64,000 nt of DNA from Hippasteria phrygiana (Eukaryota; Echinodermata; Asteroidea; Valvatida; Goniasteridae): NCBI GenBank assembly GCA_037893225.1, contig JAZGUH010000362.1, forward strand, positions 1,279,501 through 1,343,500, read 5' to 3'. The position numbers and the translations under genes were made by a program. Each line of letters begins with the position of its first letter. Position 1 is the stretch's first letter. Shown piece by piece: positions 11,090 to 22,200 of the stretch. Under the pieces are notes generated by a model. That model searched no databases. It was given only the letters and a program-made list of their open reading frames with translations, and was not told the origin of the DNA.

Positions 11090-11450
11090 ATATCATAAAA
11101 CCCAAACTACTGAATTTTTATGAAATACCTTACTTGACTAAGTAAATAATAGTCTCAACCATCCTGTGAAATCTCGGCACCTGGTGTGCTGTCATATTTT
11201 CCAGAAAAGCGGAATTTTTGTATCAATTTCCAGCGATGGTCGGCTGACCATCATTGGGAAAAAAACAGATAATTTTTCTTTTCAAATGATGCCCCCTTTA
11301 GTTAGTCCACATTTCGTTTGGCAATTGGTTATGCGTGCAAGTGAGCTACAACCTGATAATTCCCCGACGTCTATAAATTGCTCCGTTTTGTCTGAAGTAG
11401 GGTCTGGGAACCAGACTACAAGAGCAGCATTTGTTCCCAGTGTTTTCCAC
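11090..11450 (-). repeat. R2 family, inverted copy
   Basis: Reverse-oriented relative of 2037-2420: CGGCACCTGGTGTGCTGTC, GGTCGGCTGACCATC, AATTGCTCCGTTTTGTCT and GGGAACCAGACTAC match its blocks in reverse. About 500 bp of different sequence follows before the next inverted fragment at 12180. Confidence 0.6.
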
Positions 11451-11685
11451 AGCATCTAAACACACAAATCCATTCATTTCTGAAAATTACAGCAAGATTA
11501 TATTACGTTTAAAGGTCTTGGTTTTCTATATTCATGAGCAAAAGCAAAAAGGTCACCAAAGGCAAAATAGTAACGTCTGCATAGCATTGCAAGCAGAGAA
11601 AAAAATCAAATATTTTCACAATTTTCTAAAGAGGTTTTCATGTTTTAGTTGATTTCTAAATCAAAAACAGCCCATTTGAAATCCA

Positions 11686-11703
11686 AACCCCCCCCCCCCC
11701 CCC
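11686..11703 (+). repeat. Poly-C tract
   Basis: Uninterrupted run of about 16-18 C. It is one of at least ten C or G homopolymers longer than ~12 in the window. Confidence 0.95.
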
Positions 11704-11959
11704 ACACCCATTATTTCTTCAACTAACATTCCTTTTCAATTCAATTCCATAAACAATTATTTTGCTCTCTCCAGCAAAACAATACAACATATAACAAAGT
11801 ACAGTGAAGTAATATTTACGTAACGAGAAAAGTATGGATATTTAACACAAATAATATTATATAACTTTGAAACAAATTAATGAGATCAAGAATCATGTGA
11901 ATAAATATGGGGTAACATGGGAGAGGGCAAGGCTGTTCTCATAAGCCAGGGCTTGCTGT

Positions 11960-11997
<38 letters not shown>
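11960..11997 (+). repeat. (CAG)n trinucleotide microsatellite
   Basis: About 12 GCA/CAG units followed by ACACAGACAGACA. Noncoding context. Confidence 0.97.
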
Positions 11998-11998
<1 letters not shown>

Positions 11999-12179
11999 CA
12001 CACAGACAGACAAGACAAGTGACTTTAAACGAAGGAAATTCATGTCATAAGCTAAGCTGATGCAAGAAAAGTAAATAAAAAATAATTTAAAAAGCACGGA
12101 TAAAAAATAACAATTGTGGAGAGGTTACAGGAAATTATGCCGTTAGTACATCATGTGCAAAAAATAATATTAAAAACAA

Positions 12180-12320
12180 TACTGAATTATTACGACATAC
12201 CATACTAGACTAAGTAAATAGCAGTCTCAAGCATCCTGTGTAATCATGGCACCTGGTGTGCTGTCGCTTTCAAGAAAAGTGGACATTTATATAGTATTGC
12301 AACGATTGTTGGCCGATGTC
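12180..12320 (-). repeat. R2 family fragment, inverted
   Basis: CTGAATTATTACGACATACC, CATGGCACCTGGTGTGCTGTC and the ATTGTTGGCCGA block match 2266-2400 in reverse. Confidence 0.55.
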
Positions 12321-12530
12321 TAATGTCTGGTGCAGCATTCTTGTGGTTTAGAGTGTATGTTTGACTTGTATATGTCACATACATCTTCCCAAATCCCTTT
12401 TCCAACTGGTTATTTGTTTTGACACCACTGACGAACTAAATAGACATATTTACGTTCACGCCATGTGAATACACATTACTCAATTAGAAAGTTGGCACAG
12501 TTACTATTGAAAGGTGCTTTTTTAACCCGA

Positions 12531-12661
12531 TTACCAACCCCCTCCCCCACCCTCCACCCTCCACCCCCACCCTCCCACCCTCCCACCCTCCCACCCTCCC
12601 ACCCCCCCCACTCCCCCACTCCCCCACCCCCACTCCCACTCCCCCACCCCCACCCCCACAA
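12531..12661 (+). repeat. C-rich low-complexity tract (CCACCCT/CCCCCA)n
   Basis: Irregular CCCTCCCACC and CCCCCACTCCC repeats. The minus strand is G-rich with many GGG runs, so it has quadruplex potential. Confidence 0.95.
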
Positions 12662-12662
12662 A

Positions 12663-12749
12663 GCTCGATGCCAGCAGGGTTCAGGCGGAATCAGGCCGTA
12701 AATCTGTGGGTAACACACCCTGATATTTCTGGCCTTGCTCGCTGCGAAC
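12663..12749 (+). repeat. Direct repeat, copy 1 (86 bp)
   Basis: Starts CTCGATGCCAGCAGGGTTCA and ends CTTGCTCGCTGCGAAC. An exact or nearly exact copy is at 13233-13318, 570 bp downstream. Spacing and size do not fit an LTR pair. Confidence 0.92.
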
Positions 12750-13232
12750 TTATTTTTTCCGGTCCAAAAGTTACTAGCATCAGGCAGGCATTTTTAATTA
12801 GTTCCGGTCTACATAAAAAAAAACACTTGCAAATATTTTTTTTTCCCCAAAACTCTGTCCTTGCCAACATTGCCCCAGGCCACTAGCAGCCTTCAACCGA
12901 TATTGCCAAGTGTTACAAACCTTTACGACCTATTTATCGCTGACACTTTCATTTCTGACAACTTTACGTTTGTTAATAAAACGTCTGTATGAAAAAGATG
13001 CAGAAATGGCATGTCCAAACATGACGTGATAATTACGCAGCTAGACAAACTCATTAGGATGTTTCAACAATGGCGTTGTCTAAAAAAGGTATCCACTGCA
13101 TACATGACGTGCATGTAAGTACACGTCGTGCTCATACATGCAATTCACTAGTTTGCAAATTACAATAACCAGGTCACGCCAGGATTATTTTGACATTCAC
13201 AGGACCCAGGCGCAGGATTATTTTTCACGAAC
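12750..13232. other. Spacer between the 86 bp direct repeats
   Basis: About 480 bp with no recognised gene. If the direct repeats arose by segmental duplication, this is the intervening unit. Confidence 0.5.
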
Positions 13233-13318
13233 CTCGATGCCAGCAGGGTTCAGGCGGAATCAGGCCGTAAATCTGTGGGTAACACACCCTGATATTTCTG
13301 GCCTTGCTCGCTGCGAAC
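13233..13318 (+). repeat. Direct repeat, copy 2 (86 bp)
   Basis: Copy of 12663-12749, followed by different sequence (GGGTCGCCGAAAG rather than TTATTTTTTCC). Confidence 0.92.
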
Positions 13319-13488
13319 GGGTCGCCGAAAGATATTTCCGGCCTCGCTTGAGCGCGTGTTTATCAGTCATCCGTTCCGAATGCCGCAAAACCTTTACATG
13401 TATACACGTCATCCGACGCGAACTGGTTAATTAACCCTAACCCTGCCAGACGCAGCACAGTGCATCTGTGCTGACAGCTCCACTTTGC

Positions 13489-13950
13489 TGGACTCTCCAC
13501 ACAAGTCAATGTGACAAAAGCCACGTTTGCATTGGACTTAAAATTGTACACAGTTACTGTGCGTAATTGTTAACATTCCACTGCAGTTATTCTTCCGTGC
13601 GTCCGCACTTGGATCACACTGCTCGCGGAAAGTCCTTGGCCACGTAAACTTTGCAGTGTTCAAAATGCACGTTTTACATTTACAGTGGCTGTCCGCACTG
13701 GACTTTCAGCAATGTAAAACTGGCCGCGTAACTCTTGGCCCTGTAAAAGTTCCCACTCGGGAGGGATAAATGGACAACCGACGATCGACACTTGACAATT
13801 TGGGCAGTATACCGCCTGTCCGCACTGGACTTAATTTGGTAAAGTTGACAGCAGTCTCCGTAGGTATTACCAAAGAAAGTCCAATGCGGACACGGCTGAA
13901 GTATGCAATCTGATGTGTCTGGCAGGGTTCTAGCCAAAATGCCTTGGAGG
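13489..13950. repeat. Dispersed repeat interrupted by an insertion
   Basis: The left piece GGACTCTCCACACAAGTCAA to TGACAAA (13489-13518) and the right piece GTATGCAATCTGATG to GCAGGGTTCTAGC (13901-13935) are adjacent at 26249-26312. The 26 kb copy thus shows the uninterrupted arrangement. Confidence 0.8.
13519..13898. mobile_element. Foldback-like insertion with GTCCGCACTGGACTT repeats
   Basis: About 380 bp present here and absent at the homologous site 26277. Its ends are inverted: AGCCACGTTTGCATTGGACT (left) and AGTCCAATGCGGACACGGCT (right). Several internal copies of GTCCGCACTGGACTT or its complement occur (13691, 13818). No coding capacity. Confidence 0.75.
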
Positions 13951-14192
13951 GTTAGGGTTAACATGTATTTTTCCTTTCTATAACACACAGACTATAGGGA
14001 AAGCTGCATGTACATGTACATGTTATCCAACAAGTACATGTAGATTTAGAGCTTACAATTGTACATGTAAGTTTGGCCAGTAAATTTGTTCATCCATGGC
14101 TAGTAACAGGGATGAGATTTGAGGAAAATGATAAATCTACGTAACAATCGGAAGGCATTTGATTTGTAAGGCAAGGCTGAGAAATACTTAAG

Positions 14193-14802
14193 GGTCATTC
14201 TGTAAATTTGGGGTCCAAAAGTGTGACATTTTTTTGAGTCCCTGACCTGTGTAATTTCCCATCAAGTATCATTAAAATTGACTTCATCAAAGTTCCCACA
14301 GAAATCTGAAAACCAAATTCCAGGATTTTTTCCAGGACTTTCCATGACTAAAATATGACAATCTCCATGACATTTAACGCCATTTTGCAGAGAAAAGTTG
14401 TTTGGTATTATGATACTGATGAACCGCTGATGTTGGGCTAACCATTTGTTAGCTTTTGAAAAAAATAATTTTTACTAATAATGGCCTCCTTCTCAGATCA
14501 AAACCGGTCCATCAAAAATAACCCTTGCATGATCCTGATTTCCATGACTTTTCCATGACTTCTGTATTTTTCCAAATTTTCCATGACTTTCCAGGACAAC
14601 TTTTTTTCCCAGGATTTTCCAGGATTTTCCATGACCCATGGGAACCCTGCAATATCTTTTACTTGTTTGGCAGGTACTTTGCTTTACCATAATCACTCTA
14701 GGAGATGGAAGGCATTGGAGAATGTGTCCTGAATTGAAAAATCTCATACATGTCAGATGTTACAGGGACACCAAAATTGGACCCCAAATTTATGGAATGA
14801 CC
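14193..14802. mobile_element. MITE with GGTCATTC...GAATGACC termini, interrupted copy
   Basis: Inverted ends GGTCATTCTGTAAATTTGG and AAATTTATGGAATGACC. A 278 bp relative at 29732-30009 has the same ends and interior but lacks the block at 14288-14649. Confidence 0.8.
14288..14649. mobile_element. hAT-like insertion ending GGGAACCCTG
   Basis: The right end CATGACCCATGGGAACCCTG and the TTCCAGGATTTTCCATGAC-type repeats inward match a widespread animal hAT-type MITE whose terminus is CAGGGTTCCCA. The left end CAAAGTTCCCACAG is a degraded version. The copy at 29732 lacks this block, which supports insertion. A clean 8 bp duplication is not visible. Confidence 0.65.
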
Positions 14803-14913
14803 CCCGAGAAAACTGCATTTTCTACCAGAAAAAAATCCTGACAAAAAAATCCTGAAATCAGGAAAAAATCCAGACAAATCTCACTCCTGCAATATGCCAG
14901 GCTAAAAAAAAAA

Positions 14914-15147
14914 GTCGGGCCAAACAAAAAAAGTCGGGCCAAACAAAAAAAGTCGGGCCAAACAAAAAAAGTCGGGCCAAACAAAAAAAGTCGGGCCAAA
15001 CAAAAAAAGTCGGGCCAAACAAAAAAAGTCGGGCCAAACAAAAAAAGTCGGGCCAAACAAAAAATGTCGGGCCAAACAAAAATGTCGGGCCAAACAAAAA
15101 TGTCGGGCCAAACAAAAATGTCGGGCCAAACAAAAATGTCGGGCCAA
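14914..15147 (-). repeat. 19/18 bp minisatellite, GTCGGGCCAAACAAAAAAA
   Basis: About eight 19 bp units (GTCGGGCCAAACAAAAAAA) followed by about five shorter units with AAAAAT. The GTCGGGCCA core is the same word that recurs through the degenerate satellite to its right. On the minus strand the core reads TGGCCCGAC. Confidence 0.97.
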
Positions 15148-16116
15148 GTATTGTCAAGCTAGCAATATGTCCAGCCAACATGTCAGGAAGTAAAAGGTTA
15201 GACATGTTGGTTCCATGTCGGGCCAATACGCCGGGCTATAATGCCAGGCCAAATAGTCAGGCCCGGTGTCATTTAAATATCAGACTCCCATGAAAATCGG
15301 ACTCATTTTCCCTATTATTGGTTAAACTCTCGCACGTCACCGGCCGCTCTAATTATCTTCACTCAGGCATGCGCAATACTACCAATGAGCCTGTATTTCA
15401 TGGTAACTGAAATTCCCACTACACTGGTATTGTTGGCTAGTAGGTCTGCACACTTCCGAGTTGAAAGCAAGGCTCTCAGTGCTCTACAAAACAGTGCTAT
15501 TCAACAAATTCATTTGTACACCAATGAATCACTCCATAAATGGCAGCTCAGCGCACATTCAGCATCTGAGATCCTCGCTTTCAAACCCGGAGATCGCTGC
15601 TATTTTTGGTCAATTTGAGATTTGTCTACACAGGGTACGTATGCCAGGCCAGTAAAGGGTTAGATTGTTACCCAGAAGTTCCATATCAGGCCAGATAGTC
15701 AGGCTGGAATGTCAGGCGAAATAGTGGGGCTAAATATTGGCCGGCTAGTAAAAGGTTAGAAAATTACTTGCGCATTCCAAGTCGGGCCCAGAATTCCAGG
15801 TTTGCATGTCAGGCCAGTAGGCCAGGCTTCATGCAGAATATCAGGTCAGATTTTCAGGCTGGTGGGTCATGCTCATACTTAGGCCAGTAAAGGTAAGGCT
15901 AACATTTGGGATCCATGTCGGGCCAGTATCCCAGACTTGAATGCAAGGCCAGATTGTCCGGCCAATATGTCAGGCCAGTAAAAGGTTAGACCATTGCCTC
16001 CGATTTCCATGTCAGGCGGCTACACCAGGCTAGACTATCAGGCCAGATTGTCAAACTACATGTCAGGCATGTATGTCAAGCTAATACTTAGGCCAGTAAT
16101 AGGTTAGACTACTTAC
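15148..16116 (-). repeat. Degenerate satellite resembling the CAP exon 6/intron 6 junction
   Basis: Repeated words are ATGTCAGGCCAGTA and CCAGTAAAAGGTTAGA. Five degenerate copies of a segment GGTTAGA-(10-20 bp)-TTCCATGTCRGGCC occur near 15198, 15656, 15754, 15897 and 15980. The sixth occurrence, at 16098-16140, is the real CAP exon 6 end with its donor. Read on the minus strand, the copies give GGCCTGATATGGAAC-like sequence followed in some by GTAA. The array is interrupted by a MITE at about 15262-15430 and by unrelated sequence up to about 15635. Confidence 0.7.
15262..15430 (+). mobile_element. MITE with CCGGTGTCATT terminus
   Basis: Inverted relative of 40267-40443. Shared words include CTCCCATGAAAATCGGACT, CTCTAATTATCTTCACTCAG, GGCATGCGCAATACTACCAA and ACAC(T/C)GG near the far end. 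It is inserted within the satellite. The two copies lie in opposite orientation 25 kb apart. Confidence 0.7.
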
Positions 16117-16222
16117 CTCTGGGTTCCATATCAAGCCGGTCGTCAGGTAATTATCAACATATTCCTTCAGCTTCATGATGGAGATGATAAACGATCTCAT
16201 CCACTCAACTTGCTTGTCATCC
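16117..16222 (-). CDS. CAP: CAP exon 6 (106 nt)
   Basis: Acceptor TCTCCACAG|GGA; one base completes the codon begun in exon 5. Encodes DDKQVEWMRSFIISIMKLKE then YVDNYLTTGLIWNPE. The donor is CCAGAG|GTAAGT, phase 0. The last ~20 nt plus the donor resemble the unit of the satellite immediately to the left. Confidence 0.95.
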
Positions 16223-19200
16223 CTGTGGAGAGAGGAACATGTGTACAAAGCTTTGTCGCAAACATTTAGACATTTCTCAAGGACACTTTTAAACCAAAAT
16301 GTTAACATTATCTTAAAATAGGCAGGATACACTATTTTTTCAAAACATCTACCAATACCACTGAATTATGACTCAAATTGAAGAGCTTGCTAAGAGAAAC
16401 ACAAAACTGAAAGAATTTTTGAAATCAGACTTTCCGTTCCAAAGTTATGCTAAAAAAATGTCCATTTTAAACAGCGTTTTCAGCCATTTTGGGGGAAAGT
16501 GGGCAAATGCCTTATTCAGATTTAAATTAATGATTAGTAGTGATAAAGTCCTTAAAATCACTTTAAAGTATTTTCATCAATTTTCACTGAGCCAATTTTT
16601 ACTAGGCATTTGTGAATGGTTGTAAAATCATTATTTTTCGACCAATTTCAAAAAATGAAATGTTTTTTTACGGAGAAAATTCCAAGCTTTTTACACATGC
16701 AGTTAACTTATTTCAACCACCACTTTTTTGCAGGAACGAGTTAAACTGCACCATCCTTTCGTGTGAGTCACGAAATGGCCCAAGTCGTATGTGAGTGTAC
16801 AGTCGGCTGATTACAATTGTGCATGAGTGCCCTGCATACTTATAAACACCCGAAATTTCTCTGATCAATATATCGTGGCCACGGATCCCTGTACAGATAG
16901 TAATACGCAACTACTGCACTACACTATAACATACGAGTTTGCTCTAATTGCGCCATTCTTACAAGGAACCAGTCGGAAGTCGCACTCCTTAGTTTTTAGC
17001 TGCAGGCAAAAATCCATTGAGGTTCAACATTTTTGATTTTCGTTTCATTGCTTAAAATGCTAGTTTATGTAAAAATAAAATCATACTGTCTTTTCGGTTT
17101 TTTTAATTTTACTAAAATAAAATGATAAAAGAAAAATGATTTTAGTATTAAGGTACATGTAACTCACTGATAACCGGAATTTGTGTTTTATTTTCTTCAA
17201 AAGATTCGTTATTTTTCAATTCGTGTACATCGCCATTTTGAATGGAATCATAACAAACTTGGTATCAATTTAAAGCTTCATTGATTGGCCAATCTGACCG
17301 ATATTTCCACAAATAAACCAATGAGGAGACTTTTAGGAGATACCAAGGCTACCCCCTGATGAGCCATTCAGCAGTGCGGAAATGAAAGACAAACTTCATC
17401 ACTTGATTTCTAGAATAGTGCTGGATCATCTAATAAAACTAAAATTACCATAACTTTTTTAATACTGCTCCGATTTTAATCATTCTTTCGTCATTTTAAA
17501 GCTTATGATGTGTTCTTTCCAATGATTTATATAAATCTAGAAATGAATTTTTGCGATGAGAAACTTTTCTATTGAGAGCCCCACAATTATGTTGGCCTTG
17601 GCAAATAGTTTACAGTATTAACCCTCCCTCTCTCGGTGCCAAAATGGAGCAAACTACCCTACCTATCAAAACATATAGAGTTTTAGGGTGAAACACACAA
17701 GATCAAGTTCGATCAAGGACTATAGTTAACCACAGTTCGACTAGCTCTGATCGAATGCACGATAGTCGACGATGGTTGGACTAGTCTAGTCGACGATTCG
17801 CGACCAGCCTACCGAGGTTGGTCGCATCGCTGGTTACCAATAGCTGTTTTTAATAGCACAGTGCAGAGAGGACCAGTTATCAGAAAAATGGCGAAAAAAC
17901 GTAAATATTCAGCAGCAGTGAACGATGGTTGTTTTGTTACTTGGTCTTTCTCTGAACCACTTGTGACATTGTTGATAAACTGAGCAAATATCGTCCGTCT
18001 CACTTTCATCTTTGAACTCGTCCAAAAACGTAAAAAGAAATAGCCACCGCTATTTTCTCATGGTCGTGTTGACATGACAATAGTTCGACTAGAGTTGTTC
18101 GCACTTCAACTTCAGTGCTCATGCGCTAAGTACATCGCGAACCAACCACTAGTTAACCATTGGTCCTTGATCGAACTTTCTCCAAGCTGTTGGAGAGGAA
18201 GGGCTTAGGTTTTTTGATAGGTTATGATAGTTATAACAGTAGGAGGGTTATCTGAACGGGACTACCCTTGTTAACCTTAAACCCCTTCAGTGTCTTCACA
18301 GCCCTGCAAAATCCAACAATTTCCAACAAAACTGAAAAGAAAATCCTGCAAAATCCACAAAATTTGGTTGGATTCTGCAGTGTACCACCTACACACCAGC
18401 CTTGGCATTTTGCAGCTACCCTGCTGAACCCAACCAAAATACAACAGGTATTTGTTTGCATGAGGGAATGATTAACTCTTAATTTTCTCCCATTGTCATT
18501 TGTTTACAGATTACATGTATCCCACTGGCAAACCCTCTTGGGGTCTCTTGCCCACTTGGCCACATGGGGTTGTCTTTCCATTTCCAGTTTATCCTTGCCA
18601 CATTACCACCCTCTATTCAAACCCCCCTTTACCACACTTCTTTGTCCCCTTTCCCCAGCTTCATCCTTCATCTTAATCTCTCCACTCCTTCATCCTTACC
18701 CTAACCACACTTCTTTGTTCCTGCCTTCCTGGCTGTGCTTTCCTCTCCCTTTGATGTTTACCCACTGCCAGGCTCCTTTGCATCCCTCTTTTGTGTTTCT
18801 CCACCCACCCCCTCATGCATGTGTGTTCCCTACATGTTTGTTTCTTGTACTTTGTCATTTGCCTTTGAGAAAGAACTTGCTTAAGTTCGAAACGTCAGGC
18901 CAGCAAATTTGTTGATTTACAATCAAAAGAGGGCGCATTCCAAACACGACGCAAGAGGGCGCTATTTCAAAGAACGGATGTCATGTTGGCAGAATGGCAG
19001 CTGAAAATCGCTATACCGAACGATAGCTATACCGAACAAAATCTATGGATCAACAATGTTCGTTATAGAGGCGTTCCACTGTACAACAAAAACAAACGGG
19101 TATATTTAGCTTCCACCCTGCTAAATACGACAAAATCCAACAGCTATATTTAGCTTCCACCCTGCTAAATACGACAAAATCCAACAGGTATATTTAGCTT

Positions 19201-22200
19201 CCACCCTGCTAAATTCGACAAAATCCAACAGCTATATTCAGCTTCCACCCTGCTAAATACGACAAAATCCAACAGGTATATTCAGCTTCCACCCTGCTAA
19301 ATACGACAAAATCCAACAGGTATATTCAGCGTCCACCCTGCTAAATACGACAAAATCCAACAGGTATATTCAGCGTCCACCCTGCTAAATACGACAAAAT
19401 CCAACAGGTATATTCAGCTTCCACCCTGCTAAATACGACAAAATCCAACAGGTATATTCAGCTTCCACCCTGCTAAATACGACAAAATCCAACAGGTATA
19501 TTCAGCTTCCACCCTGCTAAATACGACAAAATCCAACAGGTATATTTAGCTGCTACCCTGCTGAATACAACAATATCCAACACACCATGTAGTTTGTGTT
19601 GACAACAGCTTCTTACCAATGTTGGATTTGGTTGGATTTATCAGGGTTGGGGTTAAAGACTACATTTAATAAATGAAGTAAAAAATCTTAACTTACTTTC
19701 CTTTGTATTCCTTGATGACGCGGTTGCCATAGAACAGAGATTGGTCGTACATTTCCTTCAAATACATACCAGGTTTGGGCTCCTGAGGAAGAAAAACTCA
19801 ACATTACGAGACCAGTCCCACTGGAAGGTCTTTATAATTACTAGGTCTTTACCAGTCCTTAACCAGTTCGTGCCGGGATTATTTTTGCTGAAAATTTCTA
19901 TTTAAAAAAACGGAAAAATATAGCAGCCAACTTCTGATATACAGCCAAACGCCACAAATACTGAAATATTCATTTCAACAATATTTGTACAATATTTCTT
20001 GCCGAAACCTCATATATTTCTATACTCGGGGTGTGCCCACCGGAGCGTAAATTGTAGAACAACAGGCTGTGCACAGCGGCCAAGTTCAAGTTCAACACAC
20101 GGAGGGGGAGGGGGAGGGGGAGGGGGAGGGGGAGGGGGAGAGGGAGGGGTTGGGGTTGAAAATTGCCAAGTGTGAAATGTTGCTTGTTTTCAAGCCAGCA
20201 TCAAACCTGAGATTTGTCTAGTGTGGAAAGGCCTATTGATCTTAAGGAAAGGGTTGTTAACGGTTCAGGCAAACTTACCACAGTGACCCAGCCGATGCAA
20301 CCAATTCCCTCCTTGACGGTCATCAATTGATTGATAACCTTGCTTCCCCGTCTGCTGTCTGCAAAGTTGGTTACCTCCTCCACAAGAAGGTGAAGTGGCT
20401 TAAAAAAGGCAGCGTAATTCTTCTGCCGAGTCGGAATAAAAATGCACAAAAAAACAGACAAACATTTGAGACACTATCGACTTAAATACAATTCAGGCTG
20501 TGAACATACATGTAGATACAGTGGAACGCCGCTATAACGAACACCGCTATACCGAACATTCGGCTATACTGAACACCATCCTTGGCTCCCAAATTTTGTG
20601 TACAAAACTTACCGAACATTGTTGTTGAGAAAAAGGCAACGGATTAAAAAAATGTACTGGGTATTTGGGCTGTTACATTCCCAAACGGCCTGCAGCTTTA
20701 TGTTGAAGAGTGACAGGGGGCTATTATTTCCCACGTTGTTTGGCAGCCGAACGCATGGGGTCATTACTATTCTGCCACAACTCTGGGTGTATTCGAGTAG
20801 CTCACCCGGATCGACTCGGGTTAGACCCATGCCGTTCGATTAGGTCTGACGTCATACCCAGGGCTCACTCGGGTCAGCCACCACAGACCCTGCTCGCGGA
20901 GCAGGGTCACTGGGTGGAATTACGTCACACGCATGCGTAGTGAAGTCCGACTACCCACAGATTCTACTGGAGCGGGGAAATAAAAATGGCTGACCTCAAG
21001 GGCGATTGTGTAGTTAAAGACCCTGTTCCTATAAGGGAACAAAATCCACTTTTCAGTTATTGGACTTGGCAAACTAGACTGCGACATTAAAAACGAACAG
21101 TTATGTCGTAGATAGAGGGCAGAGTTTTAAAAAAATTTTGTGGGACATTTTGGGGTAAAACGACAATTAAGATGACAAAATGCAACACGGAAATAAAGAT
21201 GGCGAAAACCACACTGATTCGCAAGACACCAACCACAAAACAAGTAAGAAAATTGCATTTTCTACTACAAGAAACTGTTCAAAATAAACAAAAAATTATG
21301 TCATTAGAATTGAGAGAAGTAAACTTCAGGTCGATAAATTCATTTTGGAATGATAAAAACAACCTCGACTCCAAATTGATCAAATATAAAGAGGGGCCAT
21401 AACTACACCATCGCCGGACTCGAGTGCAAGGTGACATCAACAGGAGAGGGGCGTTTGAGCGTTCTATTAGCCCAGCTCTCGTGGCTAACCCGTCTGCCTT
21501 CACCCGAGTTGATCCGGGTAAGCTACTTGAACGCACCCAATTGGAACTTCGTTGATCACCAAGACCATTAATATTTTCTATTTACAAGTGTCATATGAGG
21601 TGTACTCCATTGGTGCAACTAACCTGGGCCGGGCGCTTGCTGTTTGCTGCTATTTGTAGACACTCCTGTTGTAAGGTATAGCACTTCTGAACCAAGAGTG
21701 ACTGTAAGAACCAAAAATGTATACCCATAAACCACAACTTCTGCAGCCGATTTCACGAAACCTTTCGCAATTGAGTAACTCTACTTACACCACAATTTAT
21801 TGCTTAAGTTGCGCAACATCTGTAGTATTATTAAAATCGATTTCACAAAAGGTACCCAGTGCTAGGGCTGTGCGTTCACGGGTAATTTTGGATCCGGGTA
21901 CCCGAACGCCACACTGGTTCGGTTCTCGGGTACCCGAAAGTGGACATTTCAGAAAGAAAAAAAACTGTCCAATGTACTGTCCTTGTGTGCACCGTGCAGC
22001 CGCTAAGGCCCCCGCAAAAATAGTTCTGCTTCCGGTTCCTTCATGGGTTACCCAATCTACCCTAATTTTACGTCCGCGACCCTTAACATTTTATCGGCAA
22101 GTAAAAAAAAAAATACAAAAATCAATAAAAAAATAATCCTGTTGTATTTTCCGTCTTCACAAAACGCCTCTCAACAACATATTTACGTCAAAAAACGCTT

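Larger units (their letters stand above)
18285..19660. repeat. CCCTGCTAAATCCAAC-family element with minisatellite core
   Basis: The left part (18298-18440) contains CCCTGCAAAATCCAACAA, GTTGGATTCTGCAGTGTACC and CACACCAGCCTTGGCATTTT, which recur at 62530-62900. The right end (19620-19655) is the inverse, GTTGGATTTATCAGGG then GGGGTTAA. The centre holds the 44 bp array. It also contains the dispersed GAACTTGCTTAAGTTC repeat at 18864 and a pogo-like fragment at 19010. It lies wholly within CAP intron 5. Confidence 0.6.

Noticed and set aside
12663..13318. LTR retrotransposon (86 bp direct repeats)
   Set aside because: Repeats are too short, the spacer is only ~480 bp, and there is no primer-binding site, polypurine tract or gag/pol coding.
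13435..13445. Telomeric repeats (TTAACCCTAACCC)
   Set aside because: Only one and a half units. Similar short CCCTAA words are scattered at element ends.
14790..15226. Frames with GPTFFVWPDFFCLAR-type repeats
   Set aside because: Product of the 19 bp minisatellite (three frames cycle through the same array). Not a protein.
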